From contig NZ_AUBC01000014.1 of NCBI RefSeq assembly GCF_000429045.1, forward strand, positions 111,876-175,875: a stretch of DNA of 64,000 nt. Reading direction: 5' to 3'. Of the stretch, positions 35,150-43,622 are shown in pieces (the stretch's first letter is position 1; each line of letters begins with the position of its first letter). Made by a program: the position numbers and the translations under genes. Under the pieces are notes generated by a model. That model saw only the letters and a program-made list of their open reading frames with translations. It ran no database searches and had not been told where the DNA came from. This DNA is from Salinarimonas rosea DSM 21201 (GTDB lineage: Bacteria; Pseudomonadota; Alphaproteobacteria; Rhizobiales; Beijerinckiaceae).

Positions 35150-35704
35150 TCAGGCCGGCGGCGCCGCTCCGGCGAGCCGCTCCAGCGCCGCCACCAGCGC
35201 CGCGACGCCCTCCTCCGGCGTTCGGTCGTTGACGATGGTCGCGTCCGCGGCGATCGGGGCGAGCGCGTCGGAGCGGGCGAGGCGCGCATCCGCGTCGGCG
35301 TCGCGGCCGCGCGCGGCGATGCGGGCGGCCAGCACCGCACGCGGGGCGGTGACCTCGATCACGACGACGCCCGGCAGCGCCGCGCGCGCCTCGGCGACCC
35401 GCGAGCGCGAGCCGTTGACGACGCACACCGCCCCCGCCGCGGCCGCCTCCGCCACCGCGCGCGGCACGGCGTAGCCGAGCCCGTGGGCGCGCCACCAGAG
35501 AGCGAAGCGCCCCGTCGCGATCCCCGCCTCGAAATCGGCCTCCGAGATCGTGTCGTGCGCCTCGTGGGTGCCGACGGGCCGCGTGACGAGCCGATGCGGG
35601 AAGCGGATGCGCGGGTCGCCGGCGAGCGCCCGGCGCGCGCCGGCGATGAGCGTATCCTTGCCGGCGCCGCTCGGCCCGACGACGAGGACGAGGGCGCCGC
35701 TCAC
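35150..35704 (-). CDS. phnN: Ribose 1,5-bisphosphokinase PhnN
   Basis: A 184-residue P-loop kinase of the guanylate-kinase fold that phosphorylates ribose 1,5-bisphosphate to PRPP, the last step of the C-P lyase pathway. Walker A is VVGPSGAGKDTLIAGAR, with RLVTRPVGTHEAHDTISEADF as the substrate-binding segment and FALWWRAHGLGYAVP as the family block. It is the last gene of phnGHIJKLMN, its start overlapping the phnM stop by four bases. Confidence 0.94.
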   Translation of the reverse strand: MSGALVLVVGPSGAGKDTLIAGARRALAGDPRIRFPHRLVTRPVGTHEAHDTISEADFEAGIATGRFALWWRAHGLGYAVPRAVAEAAAAGAVCVVNGSRSRVAEARAALPGVVVIEVTAPRAVLAARIAARGRDADADARLARSDALAPIAADATIVNDRTPEEGVAALVAALERLAGAAPPA

Positions 35705-36855
35705 GCCACCCGCTCCCCCTCGCGCCAGACCTGGCGCACGACCGGCGTCTCGCCGGCGATGCGCACCCGCACGAGATCGGCGCGCAGGCCCGGCGCGATG
35801 GCGCCGCGGTCGCCGAGACCGGTCGCACGGGCCGGGTTCACGGTCACCGTGCGGATCGCGGCGGGCAGGTCGATCGCGGGCACGCGATCCGGAAGGCGGA
35901 AGGCGGCCATCAAGAGGCTCGCGGGCACGTAGTCCGAGGAGAGGATGTCGAGGAGGCCCTCCTGCGCCAGCGTCTGGGCGGCGACGTTGCCGGAATGCGA
36001 GCCGCCGCGGATGAGGTTGGGCGCGCCCATCATGACGGTGATGCCGCGGTCGTGGCAGGCCTGCGCCGCCTCGACGGTGGTCGGGAACTCGGCGAGCGAG
36101 ACGCCCGCCTCCCAGGAGGCGCCGACGTCCTCGCGGGTCGTGTCGTCGTGGCTCGCGATCGGGATGCCGCGCGCCCGCGCCAGCGCGATCAGCGCCGGGC
36201 GGTTCTTCTCGGCGATCGCGCCGTTGCGCGCGACCCGCCGCGCGACGAGCGCCTCGGTCTCCTCGCGGCTCGTCGCGTTCTTGCCGCCGTAGTAGACGAA
36301 GTACTGCTCGAGGTCCCGGAACTGCCGCTGGCCGGGCGTGTGATCCATCAGCGACAGGAGCCCGACCGGGAACACGGCGGCGAAGTTCTCGACCGATTCG
36401 ATCAGGTCCGGCGAGGGGATCTCGCAGCGCAGGTGCGTGTAGTGCTCGGCCCGGAAGAGCTTGTGCCGGCGCGCCTCGTCGAGCGCTTCCGCGATGGTGA
36501 AGAGCTCGCCGCCGAGGCTCGGCGCGTCGAGATCGGTGCCCGCGCGCAGCGAATCGAACACGGTGGTGATGCCCGAGGTGACGATCTGCGCGTCGTAGGC
36601 GAGCACCGCGCCGAGCGGATGCCAGCGCACCTTCGGGCGCGGCGCGTAGTGGCTCTCGAGGTGGTCCGTGTGCAGCTCGACGAGGCCGGGGATCAGCGTC
36701 TCGCCGGCGCAGTCGATGCCCCGCTCGGGCGCGCGCCCCTCGCCCACCTCGGCGATCCGCCCGTCGGCCACGGCGACGAAGCCGCGGATCACGGCATCGG
36801 GCAGCACGATCTCGGCATTCTCGAGCACGAAGCTCGCGGGGCTCTGCGATGTCAT
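35701..36855 (-). CDS. phnM: Alpha-D-ribose 1-methylphosphonate 5-triphosphate diphosphatase PhnM
   Basis: A 384-residue amidohydrolase that removes diphosphate from ribose 1-methylphosphonate 5-triphosphate, giving the substrate of PhnJ. The metal-binding region is visible in GLVELHTDHLESHYAPRP and SHDDTTREDVGASWEAGVSLAEFP, with the Asp of ILSSDYVPASLLMA. Length is typical. It lies 26 bases behind phnL and overlaps phnN. Confidence 0.95.
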   Translation of the reverse strand: MTSQSPASFVLENAEIVLPDAVIRGFVAVADGRIAEVGEGRAPERGIDCAGETLIPGLVELHTDHLESHYAPRPKVRWHPLGAVLAYDAQIVTSGITTVFDSLRAGTDLDAPSLGGELFTIAEALDEARRHKLFRAEHYTHLRCEIPSPDLIESVENFAAVFPVGLLSLMDHTPGQRQFRDLEQYFVYYGGKNATSREETEALVARRVARNGAIAEKNRPALIALARARGIPIASHDDTTREDVGASWEAGVSLAEFPTTVEAAQACHDRGITVMMGAPNLIRGGSHSGNVAAQTLAQEGLLDILSSDYVPASLLMAAFRLPDRVPAIDLPAAIRTVTVNPARATGLGDRGAIAPGLRADLVRVRIAGETPVVRQVWREGERVA

Positions 36856-36881
36856 CTCTCGGGTCTTTCGGGAAGCAATGG

Positions 36882-37592
36882 TCAGGCGGCGGGTCTAGCC
36901 CTGAAGCGTGTCACATCCACGACGCGGGTCGCGACCGCGTCGCGGACGTCGGCGTCGTGGAAGATGCCGAGGAGCGCGCAGCCGGCCTCCCGCTTCTGCC
37001 GGATCAGCTCTATCACGACCGCGCGATTCGCGGCGTCCAGCGAAGCGGTCGGCTCGTCGAGGAGCAGCACGCTGCGCGGGGCGATCAGCCCGCGGGCGAT
37101 GTTGACGCGCTGCTGCTCGCCGCCGGAGAAGGTCGCCGGCGGCAGCTCCCACAGGCGCTCGGGCAGGTTCAACAGCGCGAGCAGCTCGCGGGCGCGGGCG
37201 TCGGCGGCATCGGGCTCGAGACCGCCCTCGCGGCCCTCGGCCGCGACGACGTCGCGCGCGCCGACGCGCGGGATCACCCGCAGGAACTGGCTGACGTAGC
37301 CCATCGTCGTGCGCCGCAGCCGCATCACCTCGCGGGGCGCCGCGCGCGCCACGTCGACGACCCCGCCGTCGGCGTCGCGCACGCGGATCGCGCCGGCGTC
37401 GCAGCGGTAGTTGCCGTAGATCATCTTGAGCAGCGACGACTTGCCCGCTCCCGACGGCCCGCCGAGCACGACGCATTCGCCCGGATGGACGTCGAAGGAG
37501 ACGTCGGCGACGACCTCGAGCCGGGTGCCCTCCCGCAGGTGGAGGGTGAAGGTCTTGGAGACGGTCTCCAGGGAGACGAGGGGATCGGTCAT
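36882..37592 (-). CDS. phnL: Phosphonate C-P lyase system protein PhnL
   Basis: A 236-residue ABC-type ATPase subunit associated with the C-P lyase core complex. Walker A is LGGPSGAGKSSLLKMIYGNY, the signature SGGEQQRVNIARGL, and Walker B LLLDEPTASLD. It lacks a cognate transporter permease; PhnK and PhnL are thought to act on the lyase complex rather than in transport. Spacing to phnK is 10 bases. Confidence 0.94.
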   Translation of the reverse strand: MTDPLVSLETVSKTFTLHLREGTRLEVVADVSFDVHPGECVVLGGPSGAGKSSLLKMIYGNYRCDAGAIRVRDADGGVVDVARAAPREVMRLRRTTMGYVSQFLRVIPRVGARDVVAAEGREGGLEPDAADARARELLALLNLPERLWELPPATFSGGEQQRVNIARGLIAPRSVLLLDEPTASLDAANRAVVIELIRQKREAGCALLGIFHDADVRDAVATRVVDVTRFRARPAA

Positions 37593-37602
37593 CGGTCGGT
37601 CC

Positions 37603-38379
37603 TCACGCCGCCAGCACGGACGAGACGAGCAATTGCGTGTAGGGCTCGCGCGGATCGTCGAGCACCTGGTCGGTGAGCCCCGTCTCGATGACGCGACCCT
37701 GGCGCATCACCATGATCCGGTGCGACAGGAGGCGCGCCACCGCGAGGTCGTGCGTGACGATGACGACCGCGAGCCCCAGCTCGGCGACGAGGCCCCGGAT
37801 CAGGTCGAGGAGGCGGGCCTGGACGGAGACGTCGAGGCCCGACGTCGGCTCGTCCATCAGCACGAGCCGCGGATGGGTGACGAGGTTGCGGGCGATCTGC
37901 AGGCGCTGGCGCATGCCGCCCGAGAACGTGGTCGGCCGGTCGTCGATGCGCCCGACGTCGATCTCGACGCGCGACAGCCAGTCCTCGGCGGTGGCGCGGA
38001 TCCGCCCGTAGTGCCGCTCGCCGATCGCCATCAGCCGCTCGCCGACGTTCCCGCCGGCGGAGACGCGCATGCGCAGGCCCTGGCGCGCGTCCTGGCGGAT
38101 GAAGCCCCAGTCGGTGCGCATCAGCACGCGCCGGCGCGCCTCGTCGAGGTCGAACAGGCTCTCCACCGAGCCGTCGCGCATGCGGTAGGAGACGGAGCCC
38201 GCCGTGGGCTCCATCTCCGTCGAGAGCACCGACAGCAGCGTCGACTTGCCGGAGCCCGATTCGCCCACGATGGCCAGGACCTCGCCGGGAAAGATCTCGA
38301 AGGAGACGTCGGTGCAGCCGACATGGCCGCCGTAGAGCTTCGTCAGGCCCCGGGCCTCGATGAGCGCGCCCTCACGCAT
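37603..38379 (-). CDS. phnK: Phosphonate C-P lyase system protein PhnK
   Basis: A 258-residue ABC-type ATPase that binds the PhnGHIJ core. Walker A is VGESGSGKSTLLSVL, signature SGGMRQRLQIARNL and Walker B LVLMDEPTSGLDV. The long insertion between Walker A and the signature, including FIRQDARQGLRMRVSAGGNVG, is PhnK-typical. The start overlaps the phnJ stop by eight bases. Confidence 0.94.
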   Translation of the reverse strand: MREGALIEARGLTKLYGGHVGCTDVSFEIFPGEVLAIVGESGSGKSTLLSVLSTEMEPTAGSVSYRMRDGSVESLFDLDEARRRVLMRTDWGFIRQDARQGLRMRVSAGGNVGERLMAIGERHYGRIRATAEDWLSRVEIDVGRIDDRPTTFSGGMRQRLQIARNLVTHPRLVLMDEPTSGLDVSVQARLLDLIRGLVAELGLAVVIVTHDLAVARLLSHRIMVMRQGRVIETGLTDQVLDDPREPYTQLLVSSVLAA

Positions 38380-39310
38380 CGGTCGTCTCCCCGTCGACGG
38401 TGCCGTCGGCGAGCATCGTCCCCCGATGCCCCGCCGCCCGGCGCTCCTCGCAATGGTCGCTGTCCGAGCACACGAACATGCGCCCGCCCCGGTCGTCGAG
38501 GATCACCTCGTCGAGGTAGACGCCGGTCCCCGCGCAGAGCGCGCAGGGCTCGGCGAAGCGCTGGACGGTGAAGGGATGGTCCTCGAAGTCGAGGGAGCGC
38601 ACCCGCGTGTAGGGTGGCACCGCGTAGATGCGCTGCTCGCGCCCCGCGCCGAAGAGCTGGAGCGCCGGCGACATCTCCATCTTCGGGTTGTCGAACTTCG
38701 GCGTCGGCGAGGGGTCCATGACGTAGCGGCCGGCCACCTCCACCGGGTAGGCGTAGGTCTTGGCGATGTGCCCGTGGCGGGCGATGTCCTCGTAGAGCTT
38801 CACGTGCATGAGGCCGTACTCGGCGAGCGCGTGCAGCGTGCGCGTCTCCGTCTCGCGCGGCTCGAGGAAGCGCAGCGGCTCGGGGATCGGCACCTGGTAG
38901 ACGAGCACCTGCCCCTCGGCGAGCGGCTCCTCGGGAATGCGGTGGCGGGTCTGGATCACGGTCGCCGCGCGGGTGCGGGTCGTAGTGGCGACGCCGGCCG
39001 TGCGTGCGAAGAACTTGCGGATCGAGACCGCGTTCGTGGTGTCGTCCGAGCCCTGGTCGATGACCTTGAGCACGTCGGAGGGGCCGATCACGGAGGCGGT
39101 CACCTGCACGCCGCCCGTGCCCCAGCCGTAGGGCATCGGCATCTCGCGCGAGGCGAAGGGCACCTGGTAGCCGGGGATGGCGATCCCCTTGAGGATCGCG
39201 CGGCGGATCATCCGCTTGGTCTGGTCGTCGAGATAGGCGAAGTTGTAGCCGGTCTCGAGGGCGGCGGGCGTGGAGTCGGATGTGGACGTGGTCGCGACGG
39301 CGGCGCTCAT
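38372..39310 (-). CDS. phnJ: Alpha-D-ribose 1-methylphosphonate 5-phosphate C-P lyase PhnJ
   Basis: A 312-residue radical-SAM enzyme that breaks the carbon-phosphorus bond. Its unusual cluster motif is present: Cys256 and Cys259 in EPCALCAGTG, Cys281 in RMFVCSDSD and Cys287 in DHCEER, the set that in the E. coli enzyme binds the 4Fe-4S cluster and supplies the catalytic thiyl residue. The N-terminus ETGYNFAYLDDQTKRMIRRA is the family start; ATG 39310 overlaps the phnI stop by four bases. A Ser/Thr-rich head of 17 residues precedes it. Confidence 0.96.
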   Translation of the reverse strand: MSAAVATTSTSDSTPAALETGYNFAYLDDQTKRMIRRAILKGIAIPGYQVPFASREMPMPYGWGTGGVQVTASVIGPSDVLKVIDQGSDDTTNAVSIRKFFARTAGVATTTRTRAATVIQTRHRIPEEPLAEGQVLVYQVPIPEPLRFLEPRETETRTLHALAEYGLMHVKLYEDIARHGHIAKTYAYPVEVAGRYVMDPSPTPKFDNPKMEMSPALQLFGAGREQRIYAVPPYTRVRSLDFEDHPFTVQRFAEPCALCAGTGVYLDEVILDDRGGRMFVCSDSDHCEERRAAGHRGTMLADGTVDGETTDA

Positions 39311-40416
39311 TCCGCGGCCTCCTTGTTCGCGTCGCGCTCCCGCCGTTCGGCGATCTCGGCGCGCATGCGGCGCACGAGGTCGAGCTCGGCCTGGAAGTCG
39401 ACGTAGTGCGGCAGCTTCAGGTGCTCGACGAAGCCCGTGGCCTGGACGTTGTCGGCGTGAGCGAGGACGAATTCCTCGTCCTGCGCGGGGCTGGTGCGTT
39501 CCTCGTCGAGCTCGTCCGCCCGCAGCGCCCGGTCGACGAGGGCCATCGCCATCGCCTTGCGCTCGCTCTGCCCGAAGGCGAAGCCGTAGCCGCGGGTGAA
39601 CTGCGGCGGCACCTCGGCGGATCCGACGAACTGGTTGACCATCTGGCACTCGGTGACGACGACCTCCCCGAGGGGCACCTCGAAGCCGAGCTCCTCGGGC
39701 ACGAAGCCGACCTCGACCGTGCCGATGCGCACCTCGCCGACGAAAGGGTGGTTGCGGCCGTAGCCGCGCTGCGTCGAGTAGCCGAGCGCGAGGAGGAAGC
39801 CCTCGTCGCCGCGCGCCAGCGCCTGCAGGCGCAGGTCGCGGTCGGCGGGGAAGGCGAGCGGCGCACGGGTGAGGTCGGCGACGGGCGCGTCGTCCGCGGG
39901 GCGCGCCTCACGCTCGATCAGGTCCTCGCCGGCGAGCAGGTCGGTGACCCGCGGCATGCGCGCGGCCTCCTCCGCGACCGGGGCCTCCGGCGGGGGCGGG
40001 GGCTCGACGCCGGCGGCCAGCGCGAAGTCGATCAGGCGATGTGTGTAGTCGAAGGTCGGGCCGAGCACCTGGCCGCCCGGCAGGTCCTTGTAGGTCGCCG
40101 AGACGCGCCGGCGCACCCGCAGGGCCCCCGTGTCGACCGGCTCGGCGTAGCCGAAGCGGGGGAGCGTGGTGCGGAAGGCGCGCAGCAGGAAGATCGCCTC
40201 GATCAGGTCGCCGCGCGCCTGCTTGATCGCGAGCGCGGCGAGATCGCGATCGTAGAGCGACCCCTCGGTCATGACCCGGTCGACGGCGAGCGCGAGCTGC
40301 TCGGCGATCTGGTCCGTGCCGATCTCGGGCACGGAGCGATCCCCGCGCCGGGCGTCCGCGAGGAGCGCGTGGGCGTTGTCGATGGCGGCCTCGCCGCCCT
40401 TCACCGCGACGTACAT
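39307..40416 (-). CDS. phnI: Carbon-phosphorus lyase complex subunit PhnI
   Basis: A 369-residue subunit of the PhnGHIJ core that, with PhnG and PhnH, couples phosphonate to the ribose of ATP by displacing adenine. It opens MYVAVKGGEAAIDNAHALL and contains ATYKDLPGGQVLGPTFDYTHRLIDF and HPFVGEVRIG blocks known from PhnI. It starts seven bases after phnH and overlaps phnJ. Confidence 0.94.
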   Translation of the reverse strand: MYVAVKGGEAAIDNAHALLADARRGDRSVPEIGTDQIAEQLALAVDRVMTEGSLYDRDLAALAIKQARGDLIEAIFLLRAFRTTLPRFGYAEPVDTGALRVRRRVSATYKDLPGGQVLGPTFDYTHRLIDFALAAGVEPPPPPEAPVAEEAARMPRVTDLLAGEDLIEREARPADDAPVADLTRAPLAFPADRDLRLQALARGDEGFLLALGYSTQRGYGRNHPFVGEVRIGTVEVGFVPEELGFEVPLGEVVVTECQMVNQFVGSAEVPPQFTRGYGFAFGQSERKAMAMALVDRALRADELDEERTSPAQDEEFVLAHADNVQATGFVEHLKLPHYVDFQAELDLVRRMRAEIAERRERDANKEAAE

Positions 40417-40423
40417 GGTGCGC

Positions 40424-41065
40424 TCACTCCCTGATCGTGGTGGTGCGCGGCAGGCCGACGACGCGATCGCCGGCGGTGAGGATCACGTCGACGCCGCGGG
40501 GGAACAGCGCGCCGTTGGCTCGCCATCGGGCGACGAAGCCGTCCGGCAGGGGCGCGGCGTCGAGCCGCGCGGTCTCGCGGATGCCCGGGCCTTCGAGCAC
40601 GAGGCCGCGGTCGGTCGCGAGCCGCTCGCAGGCGAGGACGAGGGTCGTCGAGCGGTCGGGGTAGGCGAGCTCGCCGAGCGCGAAGCGATCGAAGGGCGCC
40701 AGCGCGGCGGGATCGGACACGAGGGCGAAGGCGGCCTCGCGGCCGTCCGCGACGATCCGCGCGCCGGTGTGGAAGCGCAGCCATGCCGCCACGGCGGGCT
40801 TCGCCGCCAGCGGGGCGTCGAGCCAGAGCGGCGCCTCGTGATCGGCGAGCGTCAGCGCGATCGCGGCGAGCGCGGGGGACAGCGGCGCCGGCGGCGCGAG
40901 GCCGACCGGGAGCCGCTGCGGCGTGCCGGGCCGGGCGAGGGCCTCCATCACGGCGCGGAACGCGGCCTGGGCGTCGAGCACGGGATCGGCGAAGCCGGGC
41001 GAGAGGGCGTCCGCGGGGGCGGCGTTCCCGGGGGTCTCCTCGGGGGCGACAGGGACGGCGTGCAT
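40424..41065 (-). CDS. phnH: Phosphonate C-P lyase system protein PhnH
   Basis: A 213-residue core subunit of C-P lyase. Typical PhnH blocks are present: GFADPVLDAQAAFRAVMEALARPG near the start, WLRFHTGARIV and FALGELAYPDRSTTLVL in the middle. ATG 41065 was chosen since it starts the conserved protein; the frame extends upstream into phnG without family similarity. It is separated from phnG by one base. Confidence 0.92.
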   Translation of the reverse strand: MHAVPVAPEETPGNAAPADALSPGFADPVLDAQAAFRAVMEALARPGTPQRLPVGLAPPAPLSPALAAIALTLADHEAPLWLDAPLAAKPAVAAWLRFHTGARIVADGREAAFALVSDPAALAPFDRFALGELAYPDRSTTLVLACERLATDRGLVLEGPGIRETARLDAAPLPDGFVARWRANGALFPRGVDVILTAGDRVVGLPRTTTIRE

Positions 41066-41066
41066 C

Positions 41067-41525
41067 TCAATCCTCCCCGCGGACCATGGTGAAGAAGTCC
41101 ACCTTCGTCGCCGCGACCCGGCGTGCCTCCGCCGCACGCTCTGCCGCGACCCGCACGCCGATCGGCGCGAGCGCCGCCTCGACGGCGTCGGGCCGGGCCT
41201 GGAACAGCGCGTCGAGGATCGCGGCCTTGCGGGCGCGGGCGGCGTCGCGGCCGAGATGCCAGGCGAAGCCCGCCTCGCCCGACGAAAGCCGCACGGCCGC
41301 GCGCGTTACCGTGGCCTCGCCGGCGTTGAAGGGCCGGCCGTCGCCGCCGACGCGACCGCGCAGCATGACGAGCCCGGTCTCCGGCCGGCGCAGGTCGGCG
41401 ACGGCGTCGGGCGGGCCGAGGGTGGCGAGGGCCGCGTCGAGCTCGTCGGCCCGGGCGAGGGCGCACAGCGTCATCGCGGCACGGCGGGCGGCGATATCCG
41501 GCGAGGATGTGGCGTCGGGTGTCAT
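41067..41525 (-). CDS. phnG: Phosphonate C-P lyase system protein PhnG
   Basis: A 152-residue core subunit and the first gene of the operon. It contains RPETGLVMLRGRVGGDGRPFNAGEATVTRAAVRL and GEAGFAWHLGRDAARARKAA, both characteristic of PhnG, ending KVDFFTMVRGED. The ATG at 41525 lies about 40 bases downstream of the promoter and operator shared with divergent phnF. Confidence 0.93.
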   Translation of the reverse strand: MTPDATSSPDIAARRAAMTLCALARADELDAALATLGPPDAVADLRRPETGLVMLRGRVGGDGRPFNAGEATVTRAAVRLSSGEAGFAWHLGRDAARARKAAILDALFQARPDAVEAALAPIGVRVAAERAAEARRVAATKVDFFTMVRGED

Positions 41526-41555
41526 GCGCCGCTCCGGAAGGGCTTGGCGGGATGT

Positions 41556-41593
41556 GTTGTCTAGTGATATAGACAACCATTCAACCGGGTCAA
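41556..41593 (-). promoter_or_regulatory. phn operon promoter with overlapping PhnF-type operator
   Basis: On the minus strand TTGACC (41588-41593) and TATATC (41566-41571), 16 bases apart, form a promoter for phnGHIJKLMN. Over its -10 lies a dyad GTTGTCTA (41556-41563) / TAGACAAC (41570-41577). Related PhnF regulators bind TCTAGACA-like dyads, so binding here should block the operon. The dyad also overlaps a possible phnF promoter on the plus strand (TTGGCG-N18-TATAGA), which would give autoregulation. Confidence 0.65.
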
Positions 41594-41609
41594 ATGAAGT
41601 TTCGATGAC

Positions 41610-42368
41610 ATGCCCGTCTCCGATCGCGCCGCGCCGCCGGACCCCGCCTCCCTCGTCCGCGGCGAGGGCGTCGCCGCCTGGCGGCAGATCGTCGACGGGC
41701 TCGAAGCCGACGTCGCCGCGGGCCGCCTCGCACCCGGCGACCGGCTTCCCGCCGAGACGCAGCTCGCCGAGCGCTTCGGCGTGAACCGGCACACGGTGCG
41801 CCGGGCGCTCGGCGTGCTGTCCTCGCGCGGGCTCGTGCGCGCGACGCAGGGTCGCGGCACCTTCGTCGAGGCCCGCCCGCTCGCCTACCCGATCGGCCCG
41901 CGTACCCGCTTCACCGAGATCGTCGCGGGCGCCGGGCGGCAGGCGTCCGGGGAACTGATCTCGGCCCGCGAGCGCCGGGCCGACGCGTGGATGGCGGAGC
42001 GGCTGGGGGTCGCGGAAGGCGCGCCGGTGCTCGAGCTCGTGACCACGCGATCCGCCGACGGATCGCCGATCGCGCTCGCCACCAACGTCTTCCCGCTCCC
42101 CCGCTTCGCCGGCCTCGACGCCCGCTTCCGCGAGACCGGCTCGCTCACGCGCGCCTATGCACTGATGGGAGTCGGCGACTACCGCCGCCTCGCCAGCACG
42201 GTCTCCGCGCGCCCCGCCGGCGGGGACGACGCGGCCGCCCTCGACCTCGTTCCGGGGCGCATCCTGCTCGTGCTCGAGAACGTCAACGTCGATGCGCACG
42301 GCGCGCGCATCCAGGCGACGCGGGCGCTGTTCCCGGCGGACCGGGTGGAGATGGTGATGGAGTGGTGA
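41610..42368 (+). CDS. phnF: GntR/HutC-type phosphonate utilisation regulator PhnF
   Basis: A 252-residue regulator with an N-terminal GntR winged helix (AAWRQIVDGLEADVAAGRLAPGDRLPAETQLAERFGVNRHTVRRALGVL) and a UTRA ligand-binding domain (RTRFTEIVAGAGRQASGEL onward). PhnF in C-P lyase clusters represses phn genes and senses a phosphate or phosphonate-derived ligand. It is divergent from phnG, with a 22-base dyad in the 84-base spacer. The downstream hexapeptide transferase gene is convergent. Confidence 0.9.
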   Translation: MPVSDRAAPPDPASLVRGEGVAAWRQIVDGLEADVAAGRLAPGDRLPAETQLAERFGVNRHTVRRALGVLSSRGLVRATQGRGTFVEARPLAYPIGPRTRFTEIVAGAGRQASGELISARERRADAWMAERLGVAEGAPVLELVTTRSADGSPIALATNVFPLPRFAGLDARFRETGSLTRAYALMGVGDYRRLASTVSARPAGGDDAAALDLVPGRILLVLENVNVDAHGARIQATRALFPADRVEMVMEW

Positions 42369-42381
42369 GGTGGCCCGACCC

Positions 42382-42999
42382 TCACCCCCCGTGCCGCTCC
42401 AGGAACGCCTCCACCTCGAGCCTCCGGAAATCCCCGAGCGCCCGCCGCAGCCGCTCGTGGTCCCAGTCCCACCAGGCGAGCGCGAGGAGGCGCTCGGAGA
42501 CGGCTTCCGGGAAGCGGCGGCGCATCGGGCGCGCCGGGTTTCCGACGACGATCGTGTAGGGGGCGACGTCCTTCGTGACGATCGCGCCGGCGCCCACCAC
42601 CGCGCCCGTGCCGACGGTGCGCCCGGGCAGGATCACCGCGCCGTGGCCGATCCAGACGTCGTGGCCGATCGCGACCGGGAACGAGCGGCGCCAGGCGAAG
42701 AGCGCCGCCTCGTCCTCCTCCACGTCGGGCCAGTAGGCCGAGGCGCGGTAGGTGAAGTGCGCCTGGCTCGCCCGCTCCATCGGGTGGTTGCCCGGGTTGA
42801 TGCGCACGGCGCGGGCGATCGAGGTGAACTTGCCGATCGTGGTGTAGGCCACCTCACCGTCCTCGACGATGTAGCTGTAGTCGTCGAGCACGCTCTCGAC
42901 GAGCCGCGTGCGCGCGCCGACCTCGGTGAAGCGGCCGAGCCGGCTCTCGACGATGCCGGCGTCGGGGTGGACGAGGGGCGTTTCGGACAGGCGTTTCAT
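42382..42999 (-). CDS. Phosphonate-cluster hexapeptide-repeat acetyltransferase (TIGR03308-like)
   Basis: A 205-residue left-handed beta-helix transferase of the CatB/DapD-like superfamily. Hexapeptide repeats are seen in the N-terminal third and again in VWIGHGAVILPGRTVGTGAVVGAGAIVTKDV, with the catalytic His region NPGNHPMERASQAHFTYR in between. This subgroup is found specifically with phn genes and probably acetylates an aminoalkylphosphonate or a pathway intermediate; the substrate is unproven. It is convergent with phnF, the stops 13 bases apart. Confidence 0.85.
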   Translation of the reverse strand: MKRLSETPLVHPDAGIVESRLGRFTEVGARTRLVESVLDDYSYIVEDGEVAYTTIGKFTSIARAVRINPGNHPMERASQAHFTYRASAYWPDVEEDEAALFAWRRSFPVAIGHDVWIGHGAVILPGRTVGTGAVVGAGAIVTKDVAPYTIVVGNPARPMRRRFPEAVSERLLALAWWDWDHERLRRALGDFRRLEVEAFLERHGG

Positions 43000-43178
43000 C
43001 GGCGGGCTCCGGGCAGCGGCGGGCGCACGTGGCCACGCGGGTGACGGCGAGCCGGGTTCCTAGCGCACGTCTCCGACGGTTCGGTGACGACGCACGCGCC
43101 TTCCGCGAAATTCCCGTCGAGATCCCGCCCGAAATCCCGCTCTTGCCCTTCGCCGCCGGATTGGCGACAAACCGGTCC

Positions 43179-43622
43179 GTGACAGACGATCGCCTCGCCC
43201 CCACCCGACCCTTCCTCGCCGCGAGCGTCGCCGTCGTGCGCGACGGGCGGGTGCTGCTGGCCGCCCGCGGCAAGGAGCCGATGCGCGGGCTCTTCACGCT
43301 GCCGGGCGGGCTCGTCGAGGTGGGCGAGACGCTCGCCGAGGCCGCCTTGCGCGAGCTGCACGAGGAGGTGGGCGTCGCGGCTTCCGTCATCGGGCCGATC
43401 CGCCCCGTCGAGATCATCCTGCGCGACGAGGCCGGGCGGGTCGCCTCGCACTTCGTCATCCAGGCCCATGCCGCGCATTGGCGCGCCGGCGAGGGGGAGA
43501 CCGGCCCCGAGGCGCTGGACGTCCGCTGGGCCGACGCGGCGGAGGCCGAGCGCCTGCCCACCACGCCGGGCCTGCCGGACATCGTGCGTGCGGCGATCGC
43601 CATGGCGGAGGCGACGCGATGA
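43179..43622 (+). CDS. Nudix hydrolase
   Basis: A 147-residue Nudix hydrolase. The Nudix box is complete: GGLVEVGETLAEAALRELHE followed by EVG, giving Gx5Ex7REUxEExGU with the catalytic Glu residues. It opens with FLAASVAVVRDGRVLLAARG. The GTG start at 43179 gives a normal-sized protein; an ATG-started frame 150 bases upstream adds an Arg-rich head without family similarity. ADP-ribose or NADH pyrophosphatase type activity is likely but not certain. Its stop overlaps the ATG of the following gene. Confidence 0.87.
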   Translation: MTDDRLAPTRPFLAASVAVVRDGRVLLAARGKEPMRGLFTLPGGLVEVGETLAEAALRELHEEVGVAASVIGPIRPVEIILRDEAGRVASHFVIQAHAAHWRAGEGETGPEALDVRWADAAEAERLPTTPGLPDIVRAAIAMAEATR

